A stretch of 64,000 bases of DNA from Thermothielavioides terrestris NRRL 8126. Taxonomy: Eukaryota > Ascomycota > Sordariomycetes > Sordariales > Chaetomiaceae. Position 1 is the stretch's first letter. Each line of letters begins with the position of its first letter. Of this stretch, positions 20,196 to 32,399 are shown one piece after another. The translations under genes were made by a program, and so were the position numbers. The notes under the pieces were generated by a model that did no database searches, had not been told where the DNA came from, and saw only the letters and a list, made by a program, of their open reading frames with translations. The stretch is from the NCBI RefSeq assembly GCF_000226115.1, contig NC_016461.1:1488001-1552000 (forward strand), given 5' to 3'.

Positions 20196-23100
20196 ATGGT
20201 AAGCATCGCCGTCGAACCGGCAACCCCGCCGGCGCCGGCGCCCGCTCCCGCGCCCGCACATCGGAGACCGGGCATCGCTGACCGCGAGCTTGTTCTAGGG
20301 CATCACTCGTCGTGCAAAGGACAAGGCCGCGCGGGCCGACCGGTCTGCCGCCGGAACCGGCCAAGCGGGTCCCAGCAAGCCTAAGAAGGCTACCTTCGAC
20401 ACGACCAAGAAGAAGGAGATCGGCGTCTCGGACCTCACGCTGCTGCGCACCGTGTCCAACGAGGCCATCAACGAGAACTTGAAGAAGCGGTTCGAGGGCG
20501 GGGAGATCTACACGTACATCGGCCATGTCTTGGTGTCGGTCAACCCCTTCCGCGATCTCGGCATCTACACCGAGCAGGTCCTCAACAGCTACCGGGGAAA
20601 GAACCGGCTGGAGATGCCCCCGCACGTGTTTGCCATTGCTGAGTCTGCCTATTACAACATGAAGGCGTACAAGGACAACCAGTGCGTCATCATCTCGGGC
20701 GAGTCCGGTGCTGGCAAGACAGAGGCGGCCAAGCGCATCATGCAGTACATCGCCAATGTCTCGGGCGGCGAGACGGGTGACATCCAGCAGATCAAGGACA
20801 TGGTCCTGGCGACCAACCCCCTGCTGGAATCCTTCGGCAATGCAAAAACGTTGCGGAACAACAACTCGTCGCGATTCGGCAAGTATCTGCAGATCCACTT
20901 CAACGCCCAGGGCGAGCCCGTAGGCGCCGACATCACAAACTACCTGCTCGAGAAGTCGCGCGTAGTCGGCCAGATCACGAACGAGCGCAACTTCCACATC
21001 TTCTACCAGTTCACCAAGGGCGCTTCGCAGCACTACCGGGAGATATTTGGAGTGCAGAAGCCGGAGACATACATTTACACGAGCAGATCCAAGTGCTTCA
21101 ATGTCGACGGAATTGATGACTTGGCTGACTTCCAGGACACGCTCAACGCCATGAAGGTCATCGGCCTCTCTCAGGCGGAGCAGGACAGCATCTTCCGAAT
21201 GCTAGCCGCCATCCTCTGGACGGGCAACCTCGTCTTTCGCGAGGACGACAGCGGATACGCCGCCGTGTCAGACCAGTCCGTGGTGGACTTCCTGGCCTAC
21301 CTCCTCGAAGTCGACCCTGCCCGGCTGGTCCACGCGATTACGATCCGGATCCTGACGCCGAGAAACGGAGAGGTGATCGAATCCCCCGCCAATGTGGCCC
21401 AAGCGATGGCGACTAGAGACGCCCTGGCCAAGGCCATCTACAACAACTTGTTCGACTGGATCGTCGAGCGGATAAACCAGTCTCTGAGGGCGCGGCAAGC
21501 GACGGCGAACTCGATTGGCATTCTTGACATTTACGGCTTCGAGATCTTTGAGAAGAACAGTTTCGAGCAGCTCTGCATCAACTACGTGAACGAGAAACTG
21601 CAGCAGATCTTCATCCAGTTAACCTTGAAGGCGGAGCAGGAGGAGTACGCGCGGGAGCAGATCAAGTGGACTCCCATCTCTTACTTCGACAACAAGATCG
21701 TGTGCGACCTGATCGAGTCCATCAGGCCACCCGGTATCTTCTCCGCCATGAAGGATGCTACAAAGACCGCCCACGCCGACCCGGCCGCCTGCGACCGCAC
21801 CTTCATGCAGAGCATCAACGGCATGTCGAATCCTCACCTCACCCCCCGGCAGGGCAGTTTTATTGTCAAGCACTACGCCGGCGACGTCACATACACCGTA
21901 GATGGCATTACGGACAAGAACAAGGACCAGCTGCTGAAGGGCCTGCTCAACCTCTTCCAGATCAGCCAAAACAGGTTCATCCACACCCTCTTCCCCGACC
22001 AGGTCGACCAGGATAACCGGAAACAACCTCCGTCAGCGGGCGACAGGATACGAGCCTCGGCCAACGCGCTCGTCGACACGCTCATGAAGTGCCAGCCTTC
22101 GTATATCCGGACCATTAAGCCCAACGAGAACAAATCGCCCAGCGAGTATAACGTTCCCAACGTCCTGCACCAGATCAAGTATCTCGGTCTTCAGGAAAAC
22201 GTGCGTATCCGGCGCGCTGGCTTCGCCTACCGCCAGTCTTTCGAGAAGTTTGTCGATCGCTTCTTCCTTCTCTCGCCCGCCACCTCGTATGCTGGCGAGT
22301 ACACCTGGCAAGGGTCCTACGAAGCGGCCGTCAAGCAGATCCTGAAGGATACGAGCATTCCCCAGGAAGAATGGCAGCTCGGCGTCACCAAGGCTTTCAT
22401 CAAGTCCCCTGAGACACTGTTTGCGCTCGAACACATGCGAGACCGGTACTGGCATAACATGGCGACGCGCATCCAGCGGATGTGGCGGGCATACTTGGCT
22501 TACAGGGCAGAGGCGGCAACCCGTATTCAGCGTTTCTGGAGGAAGAAGCGAGTCGGGGCCGAGTACCTCCAGCTCCGGGAGGAGGGCCACAGAGTCCTGC
22601 AGGGCCGGAAAGAGCGCAGGAGGATGAGCCTTCTGGGCTCGCGACGGTTCCTTGGCGACTACCTGGGCATCAATGCCAGCACCGGCCCCGGAGCCCAGGT
22701 CCGGAACGCTATCCAACTGGGAAGCAACGAGAAAGCAGTCTTCTCCTGCCGCGGCGAGATCCTCGAGGCAAAGTTTGGCCGATCCAGCAAGCCGAGCCCC
22801 AGAATCCTGATTGTCACCAACAGCAAGTACTACATTGTGGCACAGGTGTTGGGCCAGAACCACCAGGTTCAGATCGTGGTGGAGCGTGCTCTCCCCCTGG
22901 GTGCCATCAAGTTCATCGGCACGTCTACGTGCCGCGACGACTGGTTTTCCTTGGGCGTGGGGTCGCAACAAGAGGCTGATCCCCTGCTCAACTGCGTGCT
23001 CAAGACGGAGATGTTCACGCAGATGAAGAGGGTAATGCCGGGCGGGTTCAACCTGAAGATTGGAGACACGATCGAGTACGCCAAGAAGCCGGGCAAGATG

Positions 23101-24023
23101 CAGGTGGTGAAGGTGCTGAAGGACGCGCCCACTCCGCACGACTTCTACAAAAGCGGCGCCGTGCATACGCAGCAGGGCGAGCCGGCGAACTCCGTTTCGC
23201 GGCCGACGCCCAAGGGCAAGCCGGTTCCGCCGAGACCGATCACCCGGGGTAAGCTCATCAAGCCTGGCGGGCCAGGTGGCAGACCTTCCCGGTTCCCAGT
23301 CAACCGCACTCCTCAGCCCCGGCCGTCAGCAGTCACATCTACATCGGCTGCTGCAACCGCGTCGTCACGGCCCGTCCCTCAACCCCATGCGGCGGCGGCG
23401 GCGGCGGCGGCGGCGGCATCGGTCACCATTCCCTCACACACTCGACAGCAATCCAACTCGTCAGCCGTCCGCGCGCCTCCTCCCCCGCCACCAGCGGCGC
23501 CGCCTGTAAAACCAAAAATTATGGCCAAGGTATTATATGATTTCGTTGGCCAGAGGGACAATGAGCTGTCGATCAAGGCGGGCGAGTTGATCGAAATCGT
23601 CCAGAAGGAAAACAACGGTGAGTTTGTAAGCCCAGATACGAAGGCTGATTATTGCTGACCAATCCCTTGCCAGGCTGGTGGCTCGCGAAGAATGCTGCCG
23701 GGCAAGCGTGGGTTCCTGCCGCCTATGTGGAGGAACAAGAGGCCGCCCCTGTCGTGGCGCCGCGTCCCCCTCCGCCTCCGCCGGCGGCGAACGGTGCTGT
23801 TGCGAAAGCGAAGCCGGCGGCGCCACAGCCCCCCGCCAAGCGCCCGGCCGCCGGCAAGAAGCCTGCGGCTCTGCAGGCTCGCGATTCCGGTATGAGCCTA
23901 AACGGGTCGGACAGCAGCAGGAGCAATACCCCGACGCCAAGTCTGGCCGGGAGCTTAGCGGATGCCTTGCTGGCGAGGAAGAACGCCATGGCAAAGAAGG
24001 ATGATGATGATGACGAATGGTAG
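20196..24023 (+). CDS. myo1: class I myosin (Myo1/MyoA)
   Basis: Actin motor for endocytosis and polarised hyphal growth at cortical patches. Exons 20196-20198 (only the ATG), 20299-23617 and 23674-24023; introns 100 and 56 nt; 1223 aa. The first splice joins ATG to GGCATCACTCGT and gives the standard start MGITRR; the downstream alternative would lose this conserved N-terminus. Domains: motor about 40-715 with P-loop GESGAGKT (135-142); two IQ motifs about 722-765; TH1 lipid-binding tail about 770-965; Pro/Ala-rich TH2 with a long Ala run; SH3 about 1076-1130 (MAKVLYDF to WVPAAYVEE, interrupted by the last intron); and the acidic C-terminus DDDDDEW that activates Arp2/3. The TEDS position is Glu359 (RNGEVIE), 16 residues before DALAKA. 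It is convergent with PFA4. Confidence 0.95.
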
Positions 24024-24261
24024 ATGCTAGCTAGCTTTCATGTCTTGTCGCAAGTTGTGGAATGCCAGGGCGGTTTTTTTTGTGCGATCCGCCGCGGGAG
24101 CGAACATATCGTGTCGGATAAAGCTGTTAGAGAAGTGCCGTCTTGTGACAAAGTTCAAAATCTAGAAGCGGTCCCGATGGCCGGCATATTCTGCAACCGC
24201 CTTTTCTATCCCGATGAACAAGCGCAATGCTAGCGGCGTCGCTTGCGACCCAGAGAGTAAC

Positions 24262-25716
24262 TCAGCCATCGTCTTCCCTCGACCGGACTGTTCGCCTGCG
24301 AATCAACTCCGCCAAAGGCACGTCGTCGTCCTTGTTGTCCGCAGATATAAGTTCCTCCTCAACGTCCTCGTCCACACCATAGTCCCACAGGCGGTCGCCG
24401 TCAGAGTTCGTCCAGAGGTGCGTCTCAACCCACTCGTCGTTCTCACCATCCCTTTCTTCCCCGGAACGGGGCAGCTCGTCCGTCTCTTCCAACTCGGCAA
24501 TGATTCCGGACCGCTGGTGAACCTGTTGCGCGTGCACCCTCCGCCTCCTCAGGAAGTCCTCCTTCTGCCGCTTGGCAAAAGCCGCCTTCACCTCTTCAGG
24601 GGTCTGATACTGGTCGTATCTTGGACCCAGCTGCTGCGCAGCACCGGGCCACGCACCCCTCCTCGCCTGTCGCATCCTCTCCGGATCGGGGGGCGGCCAC
24701 AGCCCAGGCAGATCATTGAAACCGTTCTCCTCCCACTCCCACCCGGGACCCTTCCCGGGAGTCTCGTTGTTAATCACCGGCCCGCCTCCGAACACCGGCA
24801 AGAACCACCTGAGGGGGTTCCGCGTCCCCATCGCCTGCGCCATGTTCGCAAACACGCCGATGTCGTACGGAAACTCGATCCGCTCGAGCGTCTCGCGCAG
24901 CGCGGCGTCATCGTCGCTCCAGAAGTGCCCACCCCCGGGGCCCGTGTCGTCCATGCGCGCCAGCACGGCCTCATGCCGATCCACCTCCCAGTTCTCGATC
25001 ATGGTGCAGTTGAAGACCCACCCCTTGACGGTGGTAAACAGCAGCACGCCGAGGGCGAAGACGGTCGCCGCATTCGCCAGCGCCAGCACCGTCAAGCCGA
25101 TCAGGCTGGACAGCGACGGGCCGAGGTAGGCGGGCAGGCGGCGGGCCGCCCACACGGCGGCGGCGCGGTGCCACAGCAGGCGGGCCAGGTACCACAGCGC
25201 GAGGTTCGTGTACAGCAGGAAGCGCAGGAAGTACGGGAAGGTCTGCATCGAGACGCAGCTGCCCGTCCACGGGCAGTGGTGGTCCATCTTGGGGATGCAG
25301 CGCCCGCAGTGCCGGCAGTGGTGGGCGCGGAGCGGCTTCGGGGCGGCGCATTTCTTGCACCAGCGCGCGCGTTTGTGGAGGGTCGAGATCGAGGTCGAGC
25401 TCCAGGCAGCGCGGAGGTCGGGCTCGCGCTCGCGCGAGGGATTGGGGGCAGACGAGGATGACGACGGTGGTGATGGCGGGAAGCGGTACCGACCCGGGTC
25501 GACGGTGCAGGCGCGGTAATAGGTCCACCAGAGGCACAGAAGCAGGATGTTGAAGGTGAGTGTTTGGCGGCGAGTGAGAGGCCCAGGGTCGAGGGCGGGG
25601 TCGCTGTTGAAGAGGTACTGCGAGTAGTAGCCCTGGAAGAGGATCAGAGCGCACACGGCGGGGATGTAGAGGAGATGCAGGCCCGGCGTCGCGGGGCCGG
25701 TCTTGAGCGAGGTCAT
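24262..25716 (-). CDS. pfa4: palmitoyltransferase PFA4 (DHHC family)
   Basis: Single-exon gene, 484 aa. ER S-palmitoyltransferase; in fungi Pfa4 palmitoylates chitin synthase Chs3 and Ras-type proteins. The N-terminal two membrane segments (PAVCALILFQGYYSQYLF and TFNILLLCLWWTYY) are followed by the Cys-rich DHHC domain (CKKCAAPKPLRAHHCRHCGRC, then MDHHCPW; about residues 125-185). Two more membrane spans follow (LYTNLALWYLARLLW and IGLTVLALANAATVFALGVLLF) and then a long hydrophilic tail. Within the DHHC box the usual NNCVS is GSCVS. It starts at MTSLKTGPATPG. The tail, about 230 residues, is longer than in yeast. It is convergent with the myosin gene (238 nt) and divergent from the GT90 gene. 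Confidence 0.93.
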   Translation of the reverse strand: MTSLKTGPATPGLHLLYIPAVCALILFQGYYSQYLFNSDPALDPGPLTRRQTLTFNILLLCLWWTYYRACTVDPGRYRFPPSPPSSSSSAPNPSREREPDLRAAWSSTSISTLHKRARWCKKCAAPKPLRAHHCRHCGRCIPKMDHHCPWTGSCVSMQTFPYFLRFLLYTNLALWYLARLLWHRAAAVWAARRLPAYLGPSLSSLIGLTVLALANAATVFALGVLLFTTVKGWVFNCTMIENWEVDRHEAVLARMDDTGPGGGHFWSDDDAALRETLERIEFPYDIGVFANMAQAMGTRNPLRWFLPVFGGGPVINNETPGKGPGWEWEENGFNDLPGLWPPPDPERMRQARRGAWPGAAQQLGPRYDQYQTPEEVKAAFAKRQKEDFLRRRRVHAQQVHQRSGIIAELEETDELPRSGEERDGENDEWVETHLWTNSDGDRLWDYGVDEDVEEELISADNKDDDVPLAELIRRRTVRSREDDG

Positions 25717-26300
25717 TGTCGGAGCTGCGTTGGGTTGGCCATGGGACCCGGCCCCGGATGAGCAGAGACACGGTTCGAGTTGCTGAGAGAAGGAAGACGC
25801 GTCGTTGGCACTTGCGTCACTGGTCGGGTTATTACCTGGTACTGTACCTAACTGACTGTGTTCCGTGTTCTTACTGTGTAAGAGGTACCTAGCTGCGCCG
25901 TATTACCGTATATCCGTACTGCAGAGTTGACGACTCATGCCCATCCTGGGCGGAATATGGAATGGACAGAGGATCCGTAATTAACGCTCCTGTCTCAAGC
26001 CCTGTCAGGCACAGCCCGGTATTGTGGAGACACCAAGGGGGAATGCTTGGCGCGAGTACAGATTTACATTCACACCCTCCGTAAACGCCTGCCTGCCTGA
26101 ACACCTAACACGTCGTCCAACACCGCCCCTCAATATCAATAATGGGTTGACACTTGCTATTCATGCCCCCAGCTAGCTGCTAACCTCGACAGCCCCGTGG
26201 GCCCTTCTTTGCTGGGTTTGATGCATCCCAGGGTGCGTGACTCGACCGGGGATTCCCGCGGCGCTCAGCCCCCGACCGCGACGACAACGACAACGACCTC
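25717..26300. promoter_or_regulatory. divergent promoter of PFA4 and the GT90 gene
   Basis: 584 nt between divergent starts. No coding signal. Many short GTACCT/TACCTA-type words typical of intergenic DNA in this window. Confidence 0.5.
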
Positions 26301-29300
26301 ATGGCGAACCGGTTGACGGCGCTGTGGTAAGCGCGCCTCGAACCAGCACTTCCAATGCATTGGAAAATCCGTGGTTAACGCTAGCTTGTCTCCCATTCAG
26401 CGCCGTTGTCTTCTTTCTGTGGCTCGCATACAACCTGGAAGACCATCAGACCATAGGTGAGCCGTCCCGATCCCGTTTCGCTTCGACTCGGTCCGAGGGC
26501 TAATGGAGCATGCGACGACAAAAGAGCAGCCCCGGCTCTCCTCTCTGCTTGTTCTCTTCATCGCAGCCGTGTCCTCTTATGTCGTTAGCTTTTTTGCCGT
26601 CTGGCTTCCCGGTGCAAACGGCAGATTCGGTCCGTCTCACCCTTCACCCCGTTTCTCTGATCGCCTTTAGGTGCTGATGATTGACTCGTCACCCTGCAGA
26701 TGATGAGCTGGGCCCGTTGAAGGTTGTTCGTCCCGACCTTCCCAAGAAACCGCGGCGATACTTTCTGCCCGGTCTGATCATCTGTATCATTCTGCGACTG
26801 GAAGTCTTCCACCGCGTGACCTTCGATCTCCAATGTTCAAAGCCCGGGATTGAGGTAACTCCTTTCTTTTTCTTCTTATAACCCGTCTCTTTTCATGAAC
26901 CTTCTCGTCTCCATGCTGATAGTGGGCAGGCATTTCTGCCATTACTGATCCTCGTATATGAGCTCGCGCCAGGACGCAGGGCACGTTCGCGGGTTGTTGA
27001 TGGCGATGGCGACAAAGAGGTCAATCTCGGAATGACTCTCTTCGACGCCCTAGGTGTCTGGATAAACGAGTCAAGGGCGTCTCTGATCATCGGCGTCGTG
27101 ATGCTGACTTTGGGCACCTACCTTGCGTCGTCGCAAGATCCCCCATCAACTTTCTTCTGCTCAAGCCAGGACCGACGACTCTTTATTGGCTTCTTGCAAT
27201 GGACCGGCTTGTTGCTGGACGCAGCCATCGCCGTTGTCGCCTGGCGTACTCTTGCCTGGGCCCGAACCACTAAATCCCGCCTGAGAACTTTGAGCGTCAT
27301 TCTTCTGGTCTCCTCGCTGGGCGCTGCGCTGGCATACTGGACGTCACGCCTAGTATTTCACGCCAGCCTAGCTGGCTACCATTTTAGGGGCCTCGACTCC
27401 CTCTACTTCTTTGATGTTGTGGTCGACGGCCTGGCATTCTCCGCCTTCCTCATTGCTACCAGCCTCCTCGCCACCGAAGGAAGTCCTCTGTCGCTGGTGG
27501 GCACCATTACTTTCATCCTTGGCCTCCCGCTAGCCGTCCAGAAGACGAGGTTGATTGGGACGTGGGAGAACGTGTCGCCCGTCGTGACTTACCTGGCACT
27601 AATGTGTATCTGCTTCGGATTCTCGTCGTTTATCTACGCAAGCAACATGCAGTCCGTTGCCATTGTGCATCGGGCCTTCGTGGTGTTTCTTCTCGTCATT
27701 CTCACCATCGCGGCGACCATCTACACTCCGATCAAGGCACTCCAAATTGTCGATAACCATCCGCTGGTCAAGGTCATCTACAATGCCAGGATTGAAGCTG
27801 ACCGATGGTTGCGCCACGCCACCGTCAGCGACTCGTTGCCCGTCGCAGTCCAGGAATACAAAGAGCGCCACAACGGGCGAGAGCCGCCCCCGAAGTTTGA
27901 CATCTGGTATGACTTCGCCAAAAACCGCCGCTCGGAGATCCTCGATCACTTTCCGCAAATGGAAAATGACCTCCTCCCGTTCTGGGGCATACCGCCGGCA
28001 AAAATCAGAGAGGATACCCGCCGTGCCGCGGCGGAGCCCGACATGGCCATGCTTCAGATCCGGGGGGGCAAGCCTCAGCACAATCTTCCTCCGGGAAGCC
28101 CGTACAAGGCCGTAATGGATGATCTGCTTGACCTAGTGAAGGGCTTTGCCGGACACCTTCCGGACATGGAACTCACCATCAACTTAGACGAGCGGCCCCG
28201 GGTGCTTGCGCCGTGGGATGAGGTGCAGAGGGTTACTCGCACGGCATATCGGAAGCGAGTAAGCAAGTTGCTGCCGAGGGCCGCTCCCAATCTCGGCGAG
28301 ATGCCCGAGGCTCAGGCCGCCATCACCGACAAGCTTGTGGCCCAAAAGAACTTCACTTCGGTGAGGGCGCTCCGGGAGATGACAGCGCTGACTTGTCCGC
28401 CGGGGACTAAGGCGCGCGCGGCAACCCACTGGGATATCCGAGACTTTTGCACTGCGTGTGCCGAACCGCAGTCTCAAGGCCTTTACCTGGCGAACTGGCC
28501 GCTGTCCCAAGACATCTGCCACCAGTCCGATCTGCTCCGCCTGCACAGCTTCCACATGACTTCTCCCGAGCTACGTCCTCTGCAGGAGCTGGTCCCCGTC
28601 TTCAGCCGGGCGAAAACGGACAGCTACAGCGACATCCTCATACCGCTCCGGCGCATTAGCGAACCAGCCGAGCCGACCACAGAGACCTTCGACATGAAAT
28701 ACAAACAACTCTTTTGGCGCGGAAACGTGGCCCGGCTCGGCTCCAGCCACGAGCTCGTCCGCGGCGGCCACCAGGAGCGGCTCGTCCACGCTCTCAACAA
28801 CCCCACCCGCTCGGAGAAGACGAGGCTCCTCCTGCCGCGCAAGAAAAATAGATGGGCGTTCGAGGAGCTACCCACGGCCGAGCTCAACACTTTTCTGCCG
28901 ATAGACGTCTCGTTCGCCAGCTACACTGCGTGCCGGAGTCCCAACGGCGGCGACTGCGACGCTGCAGCCAACGAGTTCCCAAAGAAGCCAGAGGTTACGG
29001 AACCCTTGCGGAACCAGTATGTGATGGTCGTCGACACGGATAACGGGCCTCCGCGCGAATTCTTGCGCACTCTCCGGTCAAACAGTGTTCCCTTTTATGC
29101 CTCCATCTTCAAGGAGTGGTACAGCGAGCGGCTGAGGCCGTGGGTGGATTTTGTCCCCATCGATCTGCGCCTCCATGCATTGCACGGCACTCTCGCGTAT
29201 TTCACCGGCATCCAGGACGGCAAGAAAAACCAAGACATACGCAAGCTGAACGGAAGGGAGCTTGTGATGCGGGGCCGGCCGGAAGACGCTGAATGGATTG

Positions 29301-29434
29301 CTGAGCAGGGGAAACGCTGGGCTGAAAAAGCGCTGCGGAGGGAGGACATGGAAGTCTATTTATTCCGGCTATTACTGGAATGGGGGCGGATTGTGGACGA
29401 CAACAGGGACGAGAGTAGATTTGTATTACCATAG
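26301..29434 (+). CDS. GT90 (CAP10-like) glycosyltransferase with N-terminal membrane domain
   Basis: Four exons: 26301-26326, 26401-26456, 26700-26854 and 26930-29434 (introns 74, 243 and 75 nt), 913 aa. The N-terminal 330 residues contain many membrane segments (CAVVFFLWLAYNL, FLPGLIICIILRL, then a series in exon 4). The C-terminal half (about 430-895) is a CAP10/KDEL-type GT90 domain, with FWRGN, VSFASYTAC, YVMVVDTDNGPPREF and the final ELVMRGRPEDAEW. GT90 enzymes such as Cryptococcus Cap10 and Cxt1 are linked to xylose or other sugar transfer onto glycans, probably in the secretory pathway; the donor and acceptor here are unknown. Exon joins restore continuous frame (LTALCAVVFF; HQTIDDELGPLK). 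It is convergent with the metallo-beta-lactamase-fold gene at 128 nt. Confidence 0.88.
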
Positions 29435-29476
29435 TTTCCAAGATGAGTTGTATACAATGGCTGGATATTTTCCCCC

Positions 29477-29504
29477 TTTTTTTTTTTTAAAAAAAAAAAA
29501 AAAA
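29477..29504. repeat. T12-A16 homopolymer pair
   Basis: Twelve T followed by sixteen A in the 128-nt gap between two convergent genes. It can act as an AT-rich 3' end element for either gene, or as a self-complementary hairpin; function is not shown. Confidence 0.6.
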
Positions 29505-29562
29505 TCAAACTGACCGCCGTCCTGTGCCAGTAGTAAATAGCAGCGATACCTTAACTCAAGCA

Positions 29563-30601
29563 TCATGACAGCGACTCCTCCAGCAACGGATGCTGGCCGT
29601 GTCCCATCGCCCTGATCTGGATCTGCATGCTCTCCAGGACGCGCGCCTTGAGACTTTGATCCTCAATGTCCCAATCCGGAAACAGGCCATGAGCGCTCGT
29701 GAAGTGGTAGTTCTTCAAAATGTGCCACATGCGCATGATTTCGTCGGCGCTTAGGGGAATCATGTTGGGGATACTCCACAGAAAGCTGAAGGTATTCACT
29801 CCCTTGGGCCGCTCCCTCGGATTTCCCAGCGCATCAATGCTCCAGTTGCTCCGCCCGGCCGGCGTCATCATCAGCGTGTCCGCGGTGAAGAGATGTCCCT
29901 CATAGAGCAAAACCACTGGGTAAGCGTGTCAGCACATTCTCGCCCTGACTCTTCCCTCTTACCAAGGCAGCGGGAAGCAGTTCTGGCGACTTACAGCTCC
30001 CCGGGAAGTGGCCCCCCAACTTGACCACCCTGACTCCCGTGTCGACCCCGTCCACCTCCACCTTCGTCTCGATTTCGTCCAAAAACAACTGCCTCTCCTC
30101 GTTCCGCCGCGCAAGCCACCGCTTGTCGTCCGCTGCAAGGTAGACCTTGCAATTGAACCGCTCCGCCCATTCCAGGTGCGACGAATAGAAATGCGGGTGC
30201 GAAATCACCATCGCCTTGACGCCGCCCATGTCATTCACTTTCTGCACCGTCTCCTCATCCAGGTACGTGATGCAATCCCACAGCACGTTGCCCGCAGGCG
30301 TCGGTATGAGCACCGCGCGCTGGCCAATGGCGAACTTCGGAACGGTTATGATGGATGTGAAGAGGGGCGGCTGTCCAGATGCGGAGAGGGAAGGAAGAGG
30401 ATGCGGGCGGAAGGGGTGAAACTCGTTGTGGTGTTCGCCGGCCTCGCGCAGCGCCGCGAGGGTGGTGAAGCTCTGGCCCGACGGCGGCGTGTACTGGCGC
30501 GGATCATCGCAGATAAAGCACGTCGTCAGGGCGGTGCGGTCGGCCGTGCCGTGCTGCGTGCCGCAGGTGTTGCAGACGAGGTAGGAAGAGGAAGATACCA
30601 T
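29563..30601 (-). CDS. metallo-beta-lactamase-fold hydrolase with N-terminal Cys4 motif
   Basis: Two exons: 30601-29995 and 29915-29563, 79-nt intron, 319 aa. The N-terminus carries a zinc-ribbon-like cysteine set (CNTCG and CFIC, about residues 9-31). The metallo-beta-lactamase fold follows, with VLWDCITYLD, a metal-binding signature of altered spacing (SHPHFYSSH), GGHFPGS, TADTLM and a late histidine in YHFTSAHGLF. The standard HxHxDH is not exact because the aspartate is absent. The splice joins FPGS to LVLLYEGHLF. The start is taken at MVSSSS; the frame extends 34 codons further upstream but lacks conserved character. Substrate unknown; related MBL proteins include hydrolases of thioesters and small esters. 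It is convergent with GT90. Confidence 0.8.
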
Positions 30602-32399
30602 GATGAAAATATGGTAATGCCTTGAGGGGCTGTGCTTTGATGATCGGGGCTCGTTGGAGAGCTTGTGGTCCGATAGAGGCTCAATGTTCAACACACCCGA
30701 CACCCTGACTTACACAGCATACACAGAGAGAGTACCTACGCACCGCGTATCCGGATCGAGAAGCTTCAGGGCGGGGTAAGGAAGAAGTGCAGGTAAGGGA
30801 GGTAAGACGGGGAAATTCCGGCCGTGTCTGCTTTACCAGACATGAAAGGTAGGTATGTACCCGCATTGTAGAAAGCAGTACGTCATTAAATGTACGTCGT
30901 GAGAACCGGCAAGACTGCGCCGTCGCACTGAGCGAAGTTAGGTGCACCGAGTCCGTTTGGCGATAGACGTCATATTTCCCTTGAACCCACTTTCCCGTTG
31001 TGCTGAACGAAGTGGAAAAAGGAGGCTTCAAGAAAAGGGTTGGACCATTCACCTAACTAAATAGGCCAATGAGGTCAGCCCGCAGGTCATCCATGATGGA
31101 TTCAAAGCAGACGGCCAATGAATACCTACATTACACGGTACATACCTAACTGAGGTCAAAGGCTAGGTTGGAACTGAAGAGCGTAGTTCCTTCATTTCAG
31201 GCCTGTTAAATCTGCCGTGAAGAGGAAACCTGCAGCCCTCCACGCTGCCGTTGCAATGCCAGCCTGCATCGCGTGGGGAGACATTGCCTGGAGAAACACT
31301 TCTCGGAATGCTGCCCCGGGCAAGGCTGGCAGCCGCCGCTGCGAGACCTTGCATCTTGCTGAATGGAACGGTGACAGATCCCCCACTCGATCTCTCATGG
31401 CGGACAGGCTGCATTCCAGCCCAACCCCAAATTCCGGCCCCTCCTTGCCCCCCTTCTCCCACCTCCCTCCCTCCAAATCCAGCCCGGTCCTCTCGGCCCT
31501 ACACGACAACCTGTTCGATTCGGGAGAAACGACCAGAAACAACAACTAACCATCGTCTCATTATTATTAAGCACAGGCTGGGCAGCGCGCAGCGCACGAG
31601 ACGTGGCAGTCCCCGAGACCTGGTCTCGCCTGCCGACTTAATGCCATACTCTCTGTCGCCACAGCATGATTCTATTCCGATCCCTGGCTTGGGCAGCGAA
31701 GACGGGTATCATCGTCCGGAACTCTCACAATTCAGCAATTGAACTCGCTTATTGGGCACGCCATCCTGCTCTTTGTGTTCCTTGTGTCCCCTGACCCCCC
31801 ACCTTACACTGCCATCGCTGACGTCGCGTTGTCAGATCTGTGCGACTTGGGCGCGCCGCCTCCGCCACGATCGCTGACTTGGCCCGCTCCGGTTGAGGGA
31901 ATCCCCCTGACAGCCCTAGGCACAAAGATGCAGAAAGTAGAACACGTCATCGACGCTTTGCGGGAAAGATGAAGGCCTCCTGAACTCGACGCGAGCCCAA
32001 CGTCTATTCCGAGTGCTACCCCTGGTCTAACTTGGCAAGTAGCTGTCTCGATGCCTAAGCCGATGTGTGTACACATTCAGCACTTCTCCGTTTGCTTGTG
32101 CCACCATCGACCCGACCCCAGGAAAACAGGAAAATAGGCAAAAGCCGTCACGAACACAGAAAGAAATCACGTGGAGGAGAAAAGGAAAACCCCCTAGGAC
32201 CCTTCCCTGATTCGCTTTTTTTTGGACACTATCGAGACAGAACTCTAAGCTGACAGTGCGTCTGGACTGTGCCTCTGTATCTCATTGTTACATGGTTTGC
32301 ACCAAGCCGTCATAAGAGGGAATACACGTGAGAAAACAAGAAGTGGCCAAGTCTGGCCCATCCAGCCCCTGGCCGAGGGACGGGGACGGCGAGTAGACG
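30602..32399. other. gene-free interval upstream of the MBL gene and downstream of the chitinase
   Basis: 1.8 kb. Several short frames (for example 31251-31742) have skewed Pro/Ser composition without any family features. Includes the MBL promoter and the chitinase 3' flank. Confidence 0.45.

Noticed and set aside
22033..23166. 377-codon minus-strand open frame
   Set aside because: Antisense to the myosin tail coding region.
24214..25461. 415-codon plus-strand open frame
   Set aside because: Antisense shadow of PFA4; Arg/Val/Leu-rich with no recognisable domain.
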